This document shows, one piece after another, positions 15,261 to 24,134 of a DNA stretch of 42,572 bases (its first letter is position 1; the number at the start of each line of letters is the position of its first letter). Below the pieces are notes generated by a model. That model saw only the letters and a program-made list of their open reading frames with translations, was not told the DNA's origin and did no database searches. Origin of the DNA: Clostridiales bacterium (lineage in GTDB: Bacteria; Bacillota; Clostridia; Oscillospirales; Oscillospiraceae); contig JAJUHS010000004.1 of NCBI GenBank assembly GCA_029267755.1, positions 1 to 42,572 of the forward strand, given 5' to 3'. Both the position numbers and the translations under genes were made by a program.

Positions 15261-16245
15261 TGCGCTTGATTATCCTGATGTCCCGTCCGTAAAAGCAAAG
15301 GGGAAGAAATTCGCCTTCCAGGCGAGATACGATCTGAGGCATATACCTCTTGGCAAGATCTTCTGACGAAAGATTTGAGTTTATTACTGTCTTTTTGCCT
15401 GCGACAAGTCTGGTGTTCAAAAGTGTATAAAAGGCGCTCGAAACCATGCTGGTCAGCATTTCGGTTCCAAGATCGTCCATGATCAGCAGGTCGCAATTTA
15501 AGTACCGGTGCGTTTTTTCACGCGCTTCCGATACATCGCCGCTTCTGCCGAATTTTTCATCCTCAAAGGCGGCGAAGATGTTAACCGCGGTGTCATATAC
15601 GACGGAATAACCCTTTTCGGACACAGTTTTGGCGATGCAGGTCGAAAGGAAGGTCTTCCCGAGGCCGGTTTCTCCTCGCAGGAACAGATTAGGCGAGTTT
15701 TTGCCGAAGGTTTTCGCATACTGGCGGCAGCTTTCGAACACTCCGGACATAACCTTCCGGGGAGAAATCCCTGTCTTCGGATCGCTTATGTCGTCGTAAT
15801 ACTCAAGGCAGAAGGTATTGAAGGTTTCCTTGCCAAGCTTCAGACAGGCGGAAAGCTCCTTCTTTTGTTCATCCCTGTAAATATCCATCAGGCAGGAGCA
15901 TATCTTTGCGCCGATGAATCCCGTGTCCCCGCACTTTTTGCATCGGGGTTCGTCGTCTATATCCGCCTCCGTATAACCCGCAGCCCTAAGCAGTTCAAAG
16001 CGTTCCGCCTGAAGACCTAGATTTTTTTTCCTTGCTGCCTCTATTTCTGCTTCAACATTGCTGCCGCCGGTGATGGAGCTGATAACATCAAGCATTGTGG
16101 AACGAAGCTCACGGTCAATATCCTTTATTCTGGGGTATCTGGAATAGACATCGGCCCTTGTTCTGGAAATTATGGCGGAGCGGGCCTTTTTTTCGGCTTC
16201 AAGCCTGTCAAGAGCCTGCCGCAGCAGCTTCCCGTCAATAGACAT
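15250..16245 (-). CDS. dnaI: Helicase-loader ATPase DnaI/DnaC
   Basis: This 331-residue protein has the architecture of B. subtilis DnaI. The N-terminal helical region is followed by a zinc-binding motif, Cys102, 105, 116 and 118 in CKKCGDTGFIGAKICSC. The AAA+ ATPase domain shows Walker A GETGLGKTFLS with Lys197 and Walker B LLIMDDLG (253-260). DnaI loads the replicative helicase at origins and restarted forks. It lies ten bases downstream of the DnaB/DnaD-type gene, the usual Bacillota pairing. Its stop codon falls within the terminator hairpin. Confidence 0.94.
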   Translation of the reverse strand: MSIDGKLLRQALDRLEAEKKARSAIISRTRADVYSRYPRIKDIDRELRSTMLDVISSITGGSNVEAEIEAARKKNLGLQAERFELLRAAGYTEADIDDEPRCKKCGDTGFIGAKICSCLMDIYRDEQKKELSACLKLGKETFNTFCLEYYDDISDPKTGISPRKVMSGVFESCRQYAKTFGKNSPNLFLRGETGLGKTFLSTCIAKTVSEKGYSVVYDTAVNIFAAFEDEKFGRSGDVSEAREKTHRYLNCDLLIMDDLGTEMLTSMVSSAFYTLLNTRLVAGKKTVINSNLSSEDLAKRYMPQIVSRLEGEFLPLCFYGRDIRIIKRNQI

Positions 16246-16255
16246 ATCTATCCCC

Positions 16256-17182
16256 CTATTCCTTTATACTATCAAGATAGCGCCTGACGCGCTCGGCTTC
16301 CTCGCAGGTAGGCGCTCCGCTGCCCGGATTTACGATGTTCGCCGAAGTCTTTCTGGAATCCTTTGCTTCTATCTCGGGAACGGTGTGCAGGCCTTTCGAG
16401 TGCCAGCTTTTCAAAATTGAGTTCATATATGCCCAACTCATTTCCCCGGTCTTTACTACCGTTTTGTCATAAGCAAGCTCAATCGCCTCCGGCTCGAAAC
16501 CCATGTCCAGCCACGAAGCGATGTACTTTTCCTCGCTCGGAGACAGCTCTCGCTTTTTTATGCGCAGCAGCCTTTTAATTTCTTCCGTACGGCTTAGGTT
16601 TTCGATGCGGCGGCGCAAATGCTCTTCGGCGCGCTCCTGAGTAAGTATGCCAAGCCGTGCCCAGACATAGGCTTCCTTCTCGATATATCTTATTGTCGGT
16701 ACGCGTCCTTCCCCGTAGCGGCGGCGAAACTCCTCTATGCAGTGAGTAAGGAGCAGCAGCATGACCTCCGACGGCATACCAAGGTAGTCGTAAATACCGA
16801 AAAGAATGACCAGGTCGGCTCCGGAAAGCGCTTTGCCGAGCCTGCGCTGAGTTTCCTGAACAATACCAGCGAATTCGGGCGTTTCGCCCAGTCTGGTCCT
16901 TACGTCTTCGACAGTGTATTCGGGCGGCTCAAGGTAAAGTCTATCCACCGGAAAGTCAGAAATAATCCTTTTCCGCTCCAGCACCGCCGCGGCGGCTTTG
17001 ACCGCCTCGGGCGAAAGCGAGAGCTCCTTCGCGGCTCTCTCCGGATCGAGGACGCCCCCGTTTCTTAAAATATGTATGTAGAGAAGGGCCGCGTTTCCGT
17101 CTTTAAGCCCTATAAGCGCGTCGGCGGCGTCTTTGCCGATAACGATAGCGCTTTCCGTCGCAAGGACGGCCTTTTCTGCCAT
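16256..17182 (-). CDS. DnaD/DnaB-type replication initiation protein
   Basis: The protein is 308 residues from ATG 17182, which follows AAAGGAG by ten bases. A longer reading to 17269 would run through the promoter and is rejected. The N-terminal part (about 1-90) resembles a winged helix (LSLSPEAVKAAAAVLERKRII). A DnaB_2/DnaD-like domain follows, and the C-terminus holds the YxxxI-type helix ELAYDKTVVKTGEMSWAYMNSILKSWHSKGL typical of this family. Such proteins remodel origin DNA and recruit the DnaI-helicase complex. Here it is cotranscribed with dnaI. Whether it corresponds to Bacillus DnaB or DnaD cannot be settled by eye. Confidence 0.88.
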   Translation of the reverse strand: MAEKAVLATESAIVIGKDAADALIGLKDGNAALLYIHILRNGGVLDPERAAKELSLSPEAVKAAAAVLERKRIISDFPVDRLYLEPPEYTVEDVRTRLGETPEFAGIVQETQRRLGKALSGADLVILFGIYDYLGMPSEVMLLLLTHCIEEFRRRYGEGRVPTIRYIEKEAYVWARLGILTQERAEEHLRRRIENLSRTEEIKRLLRIKKRELSPSEEKYIASWLDMGFEPEAIELAYDKTVVKTGEMSWAYMNSILKSWHSKGLHTVPEIEAKDSRKTSANIVNPGSGAPTCEEAERVRRYLDSIKE

Positions 17183-17218
17183 AATTCGGCGGCTCCTTTC
17201 TTTTTTCGAAGTATTGAC

Positions 17219-17247
17219 ATTATAGCAAATAATAATTGAGGAGGCAA
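17219..17247 (-). promoter_or_regulatory. Putative promoter of the dnaB/dnaD-dnaI operon
   Basis: On the minus strand, TTGCCT (17242-17247), a 17-bp spacer and TATAAT (17219-17224), a perfect -10 box, about 35 bp before the start codon. Confidence 0.6.
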
Positions 17248-17277
17248 TGACAAAGCCGATTAAACGCAAAATTAATG

Positions 17278-17306
17278 TTTAAAATACGCCGGAAATATGT
17301 TATTAT
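17278..17306 (+). promoter_or_regulatory. Putative zapA promoter
   Basis: TTTAAA (17278-17283), a 17-bp spacer and TATTAT (17301-17306). It would give a leader of about 125 nt containing the hairpin at 17348-17380. Confidence 0.4.
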
Positions 17307-17347
17307 ATTTTGAGAAAGGTAAAAGCGGACGCCCTCGGTTGCAGGAT

Positions 17348-17380
17348 GGTTGAAAGACGGTTTTTTACCGCGTTTCAATC
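17348..17380 (+). other. Hairpin in the zapA leader
   Basis: GGTTGAAAGACGGT pairs with ACCGCGTTTCAATC across TTTTT, 12 of 14 positions paired. No T-run follows, so it is a leader structure of unknown role rather than a terminator. Confidence 0.4.
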
Positions 17381-17437
17381 GCGTCGGCGGAGTATTTGAA
17401 TATTCTATTTTTGATATACAGATAAGGAGGGGATGCG

Positions 17438-17755
17438 GTGCAAAACCGTGTTTCCGTTACGGTTGGCGGGCGACGGTATGTTCTGGTAACCGAGGAAAGT
17501 GAAGAATATATGCGCAAAATAGCGGCATACGTTGAAGAAAAGCTGGAGGAGCAGAAGCAAACCTTCCGCGTTTCGGAGACGGACGGAGCTATAATGGCTG
17601 CCCTCGTCATAGTGGACGAGCTGTTTAAGTCAAGGGAAACCGCGTCAAACGCCCTGAATCAGATCCAGGGCTGTCTTGAAGACGCGACCAAGGCCAGATA
17701 TGAAGTCGCCGAGCTCAAGCGCGAGCTGTCAAAGCTTCGGAATATGCTTAAATAG
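17438..17755 (+). CDS. zapA: Cell division protein ZapA
   Basis: This 105-residue protein starts with GTG 17438 after AAGGAGGGG. The N-terminal half (MQNRVSVTVGGRRYVLVTEESEEYMRKIA) is the ZapA globular region. The C-terminal half from about residue 55 is a coiled coil (ALVIVDELFKSRETASNALNQ onward). ZapA crosslinks FtsZ protofilaments and stabilises the division ring. It heads a plus-strand run of genes that continues through cell-shape genes. Confidence 0.9.
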   Translation: MQNRVSVTVGGRRYVLVTEESEEYMRKIAAYVEEKLEEQKQTFRVSETDGAIMAALVIVDELFKSRETASNALNQIQGCLEDATKARYEVAELKRELSKLRNMLK

Positions 17756-17843
17756 CGGATGTGCCGGAATCCGACGCTTATGTGTTATATTTTTTTCGAT
17801 CTTGTCTGCGGGCAATGGAGTCCGCCGAAATGGGGAAACTTTC

Positions 17844-19934
17844 ATGCTTGAACTTTTAGCGCCTGCCGGTTCGCCCGAAAGCGCCATAGCGGCCGTTAAA
17901 AACGGCGCCGACGCCATATATATGGGCTTTGGAGGCTTTAACGCTCGCCGCAACGCAAAAAACTTTTCGGACGACGATTTCAGAGCGGTTGCGGAATACT
18001 GCCGTATCCGCGGCGTCAGGGTATACGCTGCGATAAATACGCTTTTGTCGGACAGAGAGCTGCCCGAGGCACTGAGCCTTGCCGAACAGGCCTGCCGCTC
18101 GGGTGCGGATGCGATAATTGTTCAGGATCTAGGTCTGATGCGGGCAATTCGCGAAGCGCTTCCGGATATTCAGATTCATGCCAGCACACAGATGAGCGTG
18201 CACAATCTTGAAGGAGTAAAAAAGGCAGCCGAGCTGGGGGCTTCAAGAGTGGTTCTGGCCAGGGAGCTTTCAAGGGAGAAGGTCGCCTATATCTGCAGGA
18301 ACTCCCCGGTCGAGATCGAAGTATTCTGCCACGGCGCGCTTTGCATGAGCTATTCCGGACAATGCTACATGAGCTCAGTAATCGGACGCAGGAGCGGTAA
18401 CAGGGGCCTTTGCGCCCAACCCTGCCGACTTAATTACGGGATCGGGCAGAAAGCGAGCGATTTTCCCCTCAGCCTCAAGGATCTGTGCCTTGTGGAGCAT
18501 ATAAGGGATCTCAAAAAATGCGGCGTTTCCTGCCTGAAGATAGAGGGAAGAATGCGCCGCCCGGAATATGTGGCCATAGTGACGGGAATTTATTCAAGGG
18601 CCATCAAGGATGGAAAAAACCCGACAAAGAAGGAGCTTTCGGATCTTGAGCTTGCGTTCTCACGCCAGGGCTTTACCGACGGATACTTTATGAACGACAA
18701 GGGTCCCAAAATGTTCGGCATCAGGGAGGAGCAGGACAAAAAGGAACCCGCAATTTTTGCGGAAGCCAGACGAGCCTATGAAAACGGCGATTCGGAGAAC
18801 GTCCCGGTTCGCTTTTACTGCGTGATGCGCAGATACCAGCCGGTGCAGCTGGGCGTCGAGGACGACAGAGGAAACCGGCTTGCTATTCCGGGACCGGCGC
18901 CTCAGGATGCGGTTTCCAGAGAGCTGACGGAGGAAACCGTTGCATCCCAGCTGTCAAAAACCGGCGGTACCCCGTATTATGCCGAAAAAGTAAGCTGCGT
19001 TATCGACAGAGGCCTTTTTCTCCCATTGTCTGAAATAAACATTTTGCGAAGGAATCTTCTTGACGCACTATCCGAAACCCGCGCGCGGGTTCCCGCCAGA
19101 AGGTATCGTGAGTATTCATACGGACCACTGTATGATAATCCCGCTTCCGTGCCAGAGATGACGATATCCGTTGCGTCGGCTGAGCAGCTTACGCCGGAGC
19201 TCGCGTCACTTAGACCCGCGGTGCTTTATGTACCGATCGAGGTGCTTTACGGCAGCATACGCAGCATCGCGCCGTTCGTAGAAAACGGCGTTACCGAGGT
19301 CGCGGTCAGCTTCCCGCCCGTCATACACGACGACGAACTGAGACAGATAAACAAAAAGCTTGAAAAAATCAAGGCTGCCGGAATATCCGTCGCTCTTGTG
19401 GGAAACCTTGGACATATAAATCTAGCAAGGGAAAACGGTTTTATACTCAGAGGGGACACAGGACTCAACATCTTTAATTCGGAGTCGCTCCGGACCATGC
19501 GGGAAAACGGCCTTGTTTCGGCTGCACTCTCGTTTGAGCTCCGGTTTGCGCAGATAAGGGATATCTCAAAAAGCATAGACACGGAGATAATAACCTACGG
19601 GCGTCTGCCTCTGATGATTACCGAGAACTGTGTTGTAAAAAGCTCGCTCGGAGTCTGCTCGTGCGACAACTCTCCGCAGCTTAGGGACAGGCGCGGGATG
19701 AATTTCCCGGTTGCAAAATCCTTCGGCTGCCGCAATATAATATATAACTCGAAGAAGATATTTCTCGCTGGCAGAGATAACGACTATTCCGCGCTCGGGC
19801 TATGGGCGCAGCGGCTTTCGTTTACGACGGAGAACGCCAAGGAATGTCTGCTTATTGCCTCGCGATATATGGGTCTTGATACTTACGAGCCGCATGGCTG
19901 CACAGCGGGCCTCTACTATCGCGGCGTCGAATAA
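17844..19934 (+). CDS. U32-family protein (RlhA/TrhP-like RNA hydroxylation enzyme)
   Basis: The protein is 696 residues from ATG 17844, with GGGGA upstream. The N-terminal TIM-barrel opens MLELLAPAGSPESAIAAVKN, and the U32 signature EVFCHGALCMSYSGQCYMSS is followed by NRGLCAQPCR. Cys162, 167, 174, 190 and 194 are candidate Fe-S ligands. Although filed as peptidases, well-studied members hydroxylate RNA: RlhA acts on 23S C2501 and TrhP on tRNA U34. The length and long C-terminal extension resemble RlhA more than TrhP. No protease activity should be assumed. It lies 88 nt after zapA and 16 nt before maf. Confidence 0.85.
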   Translation: MLELLAPAGSPESAIAAVKNGADAIYMGFGGFNARRNAKNFSDDDFRAVAEYCRIRGVRVYAAINTLLSDRELPEALSLAEQACRSGADAIIVQDLGLMRAIREALPDIQIHASTQMSVHNLEGVKKAAELGASRVVLARELSREKVAYICRNSPVEIEVFCHGALCMSYSGQCYMSSVIGRRSGNRGLCAQPCRLNYGIGQKASDFPLSLKDLCLVEHIRDLKKCGVSCLKIEGRMRRPEYVAIVTGIYSRAIKDGKNPTKKELSDLELAFSRQGFTDGYFMNDKGPKMFGIREEQDKKEPAIFAEARRAYENGDSENVPVRFYCVMRRYQPVQLGVEDDRGNRLAIPGPAPQDAVSRELTEETVASQLSKTGGTPYYAEKVSCVIDRGLFLPLSEINILRRNLLDALSETRARVPARRYREYSYGPLYDNPASVPEMTISVASAEQLTPELASLRPAVLYVPIEVLYGSIRSIAPFVENGVTEVAVSFPPVIHDDELRQINKKLEKIKAAGISVALVGNLGHINLARENGFILRGDTGLNIFNSESLRTMRENGLVSAALSFELRFAQIRDISKSIDTEIITYGRLPLMITENCVVKSSLGVCSCDNSPQLRDRRGMNFPVAKSFGCRNIIYNSKKIFLAGRDNDYSALGLWAQRLSFTTENAKECLLIASRYMGLDTYEPHGCTAGLYYRGVE

Positions 19935-19950
19935 ACGGAGATGAAGGTTT

Positions 19951-20532
19951 TTGAAAATAGTTCTTGCGTCAAAGTCGCCACGGAGGCGCGAGATTCTTGA
20001 AATGCTGGGTTTCAGGGATTTCGCGGTTATACCGTCTGGAGACCCTGAAATATTGCCGAAGGGGCTTACCCCGCCCGAAACTGTCTGTGAGATTGCCAGG
20101 AGCAAGGCCCGTGAGGTGGCGGCCGGATCCGGTGAAGAATCGCTTATAATTGCGGCCGATACGCTTGTATGCCTTGACGGGGAGTTCCTCGGAAAGCCCA
20201 GGGACGAGATGGAGGCTGCGCTTATGCTGAGAAGGCTTTCCGGTCAGACGCACAAAGTTTATACCGGCGTTGCGGTAATTTTTAACGGAAGAGAGCTCTG
20301 CGAGGCCGAAGAGTCGAAGGTCGTTTTCCGGGAGCTGAGCGAAGAGGAGATATCTGCCTATATCGCTACGGGCGAGCCGATGGATAAGGCAGGCGCTTAC
20401 GGGGCTCAGGGACTTGGGGCCATCCTTGTTAAAAGCATAGACGGTGACTTTTTTAACGTAATGGGGCTTCCCGTATGCAGACTAGGCATCATGCTTAAAT
20501 CTTTCGGCATTGATATTTTGAAACAAAACTAG
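19951..20532 (+). CDS. maf: Maf-family nucleotide pyrophosphatase
   Basis: The protein is 193 residues, starting with TTG 19951 close behind GATGAAGG. Family motifs are SKSPRRREIL near the N-terminus, AADTLVCLDGEFLGKP and the C-terminal TGEPMDKAGAYGAQGLGA. Maf/YhdE-type enzymes hydrolyse dTTP, UTP or modified nucleotides to monophosphates and are linked to division and septum control. Placement directly before mreC-mreD is the conserved arrangement in many bacteria. Confidence 0.94.
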   Translation: MKIVLASKSPRRREILEMLGFRDFAVIPSGDPEILPKGLTPPETVCEIARSKAREVAAGSGEESLIIAADTLVCLDGEFLGKPRDEMEAALMLRRLSGQTHKVYTGVAVIFNGRELCEAEESKVVFRELSEEEISAYIATGEPMDKAGAYGAQGLGAILVKSIDGDFFNVMGLPVCRLGIMLKSFGIDILKQN

Positions 20533-20550
20533 AGCACAGGAGTTTTTGCC

Positions 20551-21390
20551 TTGAAGGAATTTCTAAAGAAAAAAGGCTCAATAATAATAGCGTCGGCGGT
20601 AGCCCTTGCCATCATATTGGGGGTTACCGCGAATTCGATAAGCGGGACGACCTTCGTTTCAGGCGCCGTAAACGCCGTGATGCGCCCTATCAGCAGCGGC
20701 GTCGCCGTGCTCGCCGATTTTTTTGAGGGGATATACGGCTATATGTTCAAATATGACCGTCTGAAGAACGAAAACGAAGAACTTAAAACCCGTGTCGCAG
20801 ATCTTGAGCAGCAGGTTCGAGAAAATTCGGCTGCCGAGGATGAAAACAGACGCCTGCGGGAGCTTTTGAAGCTGAAAGAGAAACACTCGGATTTCGAGCT
20901 TGAAACGACAAAGATCATATCGTGGGGCGCTTCAAACTGGACATCGACATTTACGATAAACAAGGGCAGCAATTCGGGAATAGAGCTCTATGACTGCATT
21001 ATTACCGAAAACGGATATCTTGTCGGACAGGTAATCGAGGTCGGTGCGAACACCGCTTTGGCGCGCACGGTTATCGACCCCAATATGAGTGCGGGAGCCC
21101 TTATAGACCGCACCGGGCTCGCCGCCGTGGCCTGCGGTTATTTTGAATATATGACTAAGGGCAATCTGAAGCTCACGTTTATTCCCAACGGCGCGACTAT
21201 CGTAAACGGAGACGTCATAACCACCTCGGGAAAGGGCCGGTCGATACCCAAGGGCCTTGTGATAGGAAAGGTCGTGGACGCGGGATTTGAAGCCACGGGC
21301 CAGACGCAGTACGCCGTCATACGTCCGATGGCCGATATTAACGGGCTTTCCCAAGTGTTTGTTATCAAGAGTTTTAATGTAGAGGATTAA
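20551..21390 (+). CDS. mreC: Rod shape-determining protein MreC
   Basis: The protein is 279 residues, starting with TTG 20551 after AGGAG. One N-terminal membrane helix (IIIASAVALAIILGVTA) is followed by a coiled coil (about 65-110, KNENEELKTRVADLEQQVRE) and the extracytoplasmic beta-barrel domain with NWTSTFTINKGSNSGIE and ISTSG-like VITTSGKGRSIPKGLVIGKV. MreC links the cytoplasmic MreB filament system to class B PBPs during side-wall synthesis. mreB is not next to it; maf takes that place. Confidence 0.94.
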   Translation: MKEFLKKKGSIIIASAVALAIILGVTANSISGTTFVSGAVNAVMRPISSGVAVLADFFEGIYGYMFKYDRLKNENEELKTRVADLEQQVRENSAAEDENRRLRELLKLKEKHSDFELETTKIISWGASNWTSTFTINKGSNSGIELYDCIITENGYLVGQVIEVGANTALARTVIDPNMSAGALIDRTGLAAVACGYFEYMTKGNLKLTFIPNGATIVNGDVITTSGKGRSIPKGLVIGKVVDAGFEATGQTQYAVIRPMADINGLSQVFVIKSFNVED

Positions 21391-21394
21391 CGGC

Positions 21395-21886
21395 ATGAAT
21401 AAGGAAAAGGGCAGGAGACTGAGCCTTAACGCGCTATTTCTTATAGTACTATACATACTTCAGGCTTTCGTATTCCCGCGAATAACTGTATTGGGCGCAA
21501 AGCCTCTGATAATCCCGGTAGCGGTAATCGGAGTGGGCTTTTTCGGAGGCGGGATATGGGGAGGAGTATTCGGCATTTTTGCTGGCATACTCTGCGATAC
21601 CGCATTTAATTCCAGAGTGTTTTTTACGCTTGTTCTGCCGCTTTTCGGGCTTGCGTCCGGACTAATATCGGAATACATGCTTTTGCCCGGCATACTCTCA
21701 TACCTGATATCGGCATTTTCAGGGCTTATTGTCATATCCTTTTTACAGACGTTCCCGATCATTGCGTTTCAGAAAAATAACCCTCTGGTGATCGGCAGGG
21801 TCGTATTGCCCCAGATAGCATATTCTCTTATATTTGTATTTATTTTGTATTATCCGATACGTTGGATATCCATACACAGAAACTGA
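21395..21886 (+). CDS. mreD: Rod shape-determining protein MreD
   Basis: The 163-residue protein is almost wholly hydrophobic, with about five membrane helices, as expected for MreD. It starts four bases after the mreC stop codon. Its own stop codon TGA overlaps the ribosome site of the following 33-codon ORF. It was identified by position between mreC and a class B PBP together with the hydrophobic profile, since MreD sequences vary. Confidence 0.88.
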   Translation: MNKEKGRRLSLNALFLIVLYILQAFVFPRITVLGAKPLIIPVAVIGVGFFGGGIWGGVFGIFAGILCDTAFNSRVFFTLVLPLFGLASGLISEYMLLPGILSYLISAFSGLIVISFLQTFPIIAFQKNNPLVIGRVVLPQIAYSLIFVFILYYPIRWISIHRN

Positions 21887-21895
21887 GGTGTAATT

Positions 21896-21997
21896 TTGAA
21901 ACAAGTGCTAAATTCAGTTGCTTCAAGCGCCGCTTACGCGGCAGCTGAGAAACATACGCATTATGACCATTACTATTATGGCCGTTTCGCGCTTTGA
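21896..21997 (+). CDS. Unannotated 33-residue small protein in the mre operon
   Basis: TTG 21896 follows GAGGTG by five bases, and that ribosome site overlaps the mreD stop codon. The reading frame runs 33 codons to TGA at 21995-21997. The N-terminal half is Ala/Ser-rich (SVASSAAYAAAEK) and could form a helix. The C-terminal third is unusually His/Tyr-rich (HTHYDHYYYGRF). It fills most of the 137-nt gap between mreD and the PBP gene. No family is recognised. It may be a real small protein, a coupling peptide for PBP translation, or a chance frame. Confidence 0.5.
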   Translation: MKQVLNSVASSAAYAAAEKHTHYDHYYYGRFAL

Positions 21998-22023
21998 GCA
22001 ATGCGAAAGGAAGGGTAATACCC

Positions 22024-24054
22024 ATGAAGATTAAGTCTGCCCGCATTTCGGCATTGATAATTTTTCTTGCGATAGTAATGACGGTCTACGCAACCGCCCT
22101 ATACGAGCTTCAGATTATTAAAGGGAAGGACTATTATTACGAATCCCTCAACTCCATAGTTACATCTTCGAGTGTCGAAGCTTCAAGGGGAGAGATTCTT
22201 GACCGTTACGGGAATGTTCTGGTATCCAACCGGACGAGCTATAATGTAACAATCAATCATTCGGTGCTGACAAATACGGATGACCCCAACGGAATTTTGC
22301 GGAAGCTGGTTAAGGTTTGCAACGATTATAACGTAAAATATACTGATACCCTTCCAATTTCCGAAGATGCCCCGTACTCATATAAAGAGGATATGACGGA
22401 AAACCAGAGAAATCTGCTTGACAAGTACCTGCAATACTTTGATTTTGCGCAAACACCCCCGGCAGACAAGCTTATGGATTTCTTCAAGGAGCATTACAAG
22501 ATAGCCGATACCTATACGGAAGCGGAGGCTAGGATGATTGCCGGCCTTCGTTACGAGCTGGAACTGCGCCTGATAATTTCTTCCGCCGAGTACATTCTAG
22601 CTAAGGATGTAAATATCGATTTTATTTCGGCCGTGCTTGAGCAAAACCTGACGGGCGTACAGATAAAAACGACGTCCGTTCGCGAATACCACACGCCTTA
22701 TGCGGCGCATATTCTCGGAACGGTCGGGCAGATGGATGCGGAGGAGTACGCCGAATATTCGAAAAAGGGTTACTCTATAGACGCTGTTATTGGAAAGAGC
22801 GGCCTTGAGGCGGCGCTTGAGCCATATCTTAAAGGCACCAACGGAACCCAAACGTCTACCGTCACGTCTGACGGCGCCGTTACCAATGTAATATACTCCA
22901 AACCTCCGGTGCCCGGCGGCAACGTCATGCTTACGCTTGACATAGGGCTTCAGGGGGCGGTTGAAAAGATACTCGCTGAGCAGATTACAGCGCTCAACAA
23001 CGCAAGAGCTCCTCAAGATGAAAAGATCCCCGGCGGTGCGGTCGTGGCTATAAAGGTCAATACCGGTGAGGTGCTGGCGAGCGCTTCATATCCGACTTAT
23101 GATGTCACAAAGTTTAACGAAGAGTATGATAAGCTGAGGGCAGATAAGTCACTCCCGCTCTTTAACCGAGCACTTCAGGGTACCTATGAACCGGGCTCTA
23201 CTTTCAAAATAATCACATCCATAGCTGCTATGCAGAGCGGAGTTATTACACCCACAACGAAAATTTACGATGAGGGCAAATTTACTGAATATCCAAGCTA
23301 TCAGCCGACCTGCTGGATATATCCAGGCACGCACGGCTGGATCAATGTTTCTGAAGCTATAAGGGATTCCTGCAACTTCTTCTTCTATACGATAGGCAAT
23401 AAGCTGGGCATAGACAAGCTTTCGCAGTATGCCGCCCAATTCGGTTTAGGAAGTCCGACGGGGGTTGAGCTATATGAAGAGACGGGCACTCTTGCGACCC
23501 GCAGCTATAAGGAAAAGGTGGTCCGAGAGGATTGGTTCGGCGGCGATACCCTGCAGGCTTCAATAGGACAGTCATATAACCTTTTTACACCTATGCAGCT
23601 TGCCTCTTACGCGGCCACGATAGCTAACGGAGGAACGAGATACAAAGCCCATTTTATGAAGGCTGTAAAGAGCTATGATTTTTCGTCCACGATTTACAGC
23701 GCCGACAGGGAGATACTGAGCACGGTGGACGCAGACGAGCAGTATTTTAAGGCAGCTCAGCTCGGTATGCTTTACGTTACCACACAGGGTACGCCCGCGG
23801 CGGTTTTCAAGGACTTTAAGGTTCAGGTGGCGGCAAAGACAGGTACGGCACAGCTTGGCGAAGACCTTGCCAACAACGCGATTTTCATCTGCTACGCGCC
23901 CTATGAGAATCCCGAGATCGCATTGGCCGTCGTTGTCGAAAAGGGCGGTTCGGGAAATGCGATCGCCACCATTGCCAAACAGGTTCTTGAGTACTACTTT
24001 TCAAGCAAATCCGGCAGCATGACGGTAGTGGGAGAAAACCGGCTTGTCAATTAA
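22024..24054 (+). CDS. mrdA: Class B penicillin-binding protein 2 (elongation transpeptidase)
   Basis: The protein is 676 residues from ATG 22024, which follows AAGGAAGGG; an in-frame TTG at 21994 is less likely. One N-terminal membrane helix (about 8-28) precedes the PBP dimerisation domain (about 50-270) and the transpeptidase domain. Active-site motifs are SxxK (Ser392-Thr-Phe-Lys395), SxN (Ser449-Cys-Asn451) and KTG (Lys605-Thr-Gly). This enzyme crosslinks peptidoglycan for side-wall growth and is the target of beta-lactams such as mecillinam in other bacteria. Its place after mreCD supports the elongation role rather than the septal one. RodA is not encoded here. Confidence 0.94.
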   Translation: MKIKSARISALIIFLAIVMTVYATALYELQIIKGKDYYYESLNSIVTSSSVEASRGEILDRYGNVLVSNRTSYNVTINHSVLTNTDDPNGILRKLVKVCNDYNVKYTDTLPISEDAPYSYKEDMTENQRNLLDKYLQYFDFAQTPPADKLMDFFKEHYKIADTYTEAEARMIAGLRYELELRLIISSAEYILAKDVNIDFISAVLEQNLTGVQIKTTSVREYHTPYAAHILGTVGQMDAEEYAEYSKKGYSIDAVIGKSGLEAALEPYLKGTNGTQTSTVTSDGAVTNVIYSKPPVPGGNVMLTLDIGLQGAVEKILAEQITALNNARAPQDEKIPGGAVVAIKVNTGEVLASASYPTYDVTKFNEEYDKLRADKSLPLFNRALQGTYEPGSTFKIITSIAAMQSGVITPTTKIYDEGKFTEYPSYQPTCWIYPGTHGWINVSEAIRDSCNFFFYTIGNKLGIDKLSQYAAQFGLGSPTGVELYEETGTLATRSYKEKVVREDWFGGDTLQASIGQSYNLFTPMQLASYAATIANGGTRYKAHFMKAVKSYDFSSTIYSADREILSTVDADEQYFKAAQLGMLYVTTQGTPAAVFKDFKVQVAAKTGTAQLGEDLANNAIFICYAPYENPEIALAVVVEKGGSGNAIATIAKQVLEYYFSSKSGSMTVVGENRLVN

Positions 24055-24134
24055 AAAAGATATTGAAAAAGCAAAGGGGATTATATATAATTAATCAATA
24101 GCCGTTGGAGCTGAATAACTTTTTTGGAGGAATT

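Noticed and set aside
17183-17269. N-terminal extension of the DnaB/DnaD-type gene to 17269
   Set aside because: It overlaps a perfect TATAAT promoter element on the same strand, and ATG 17182 has its own AAAGGAG site.
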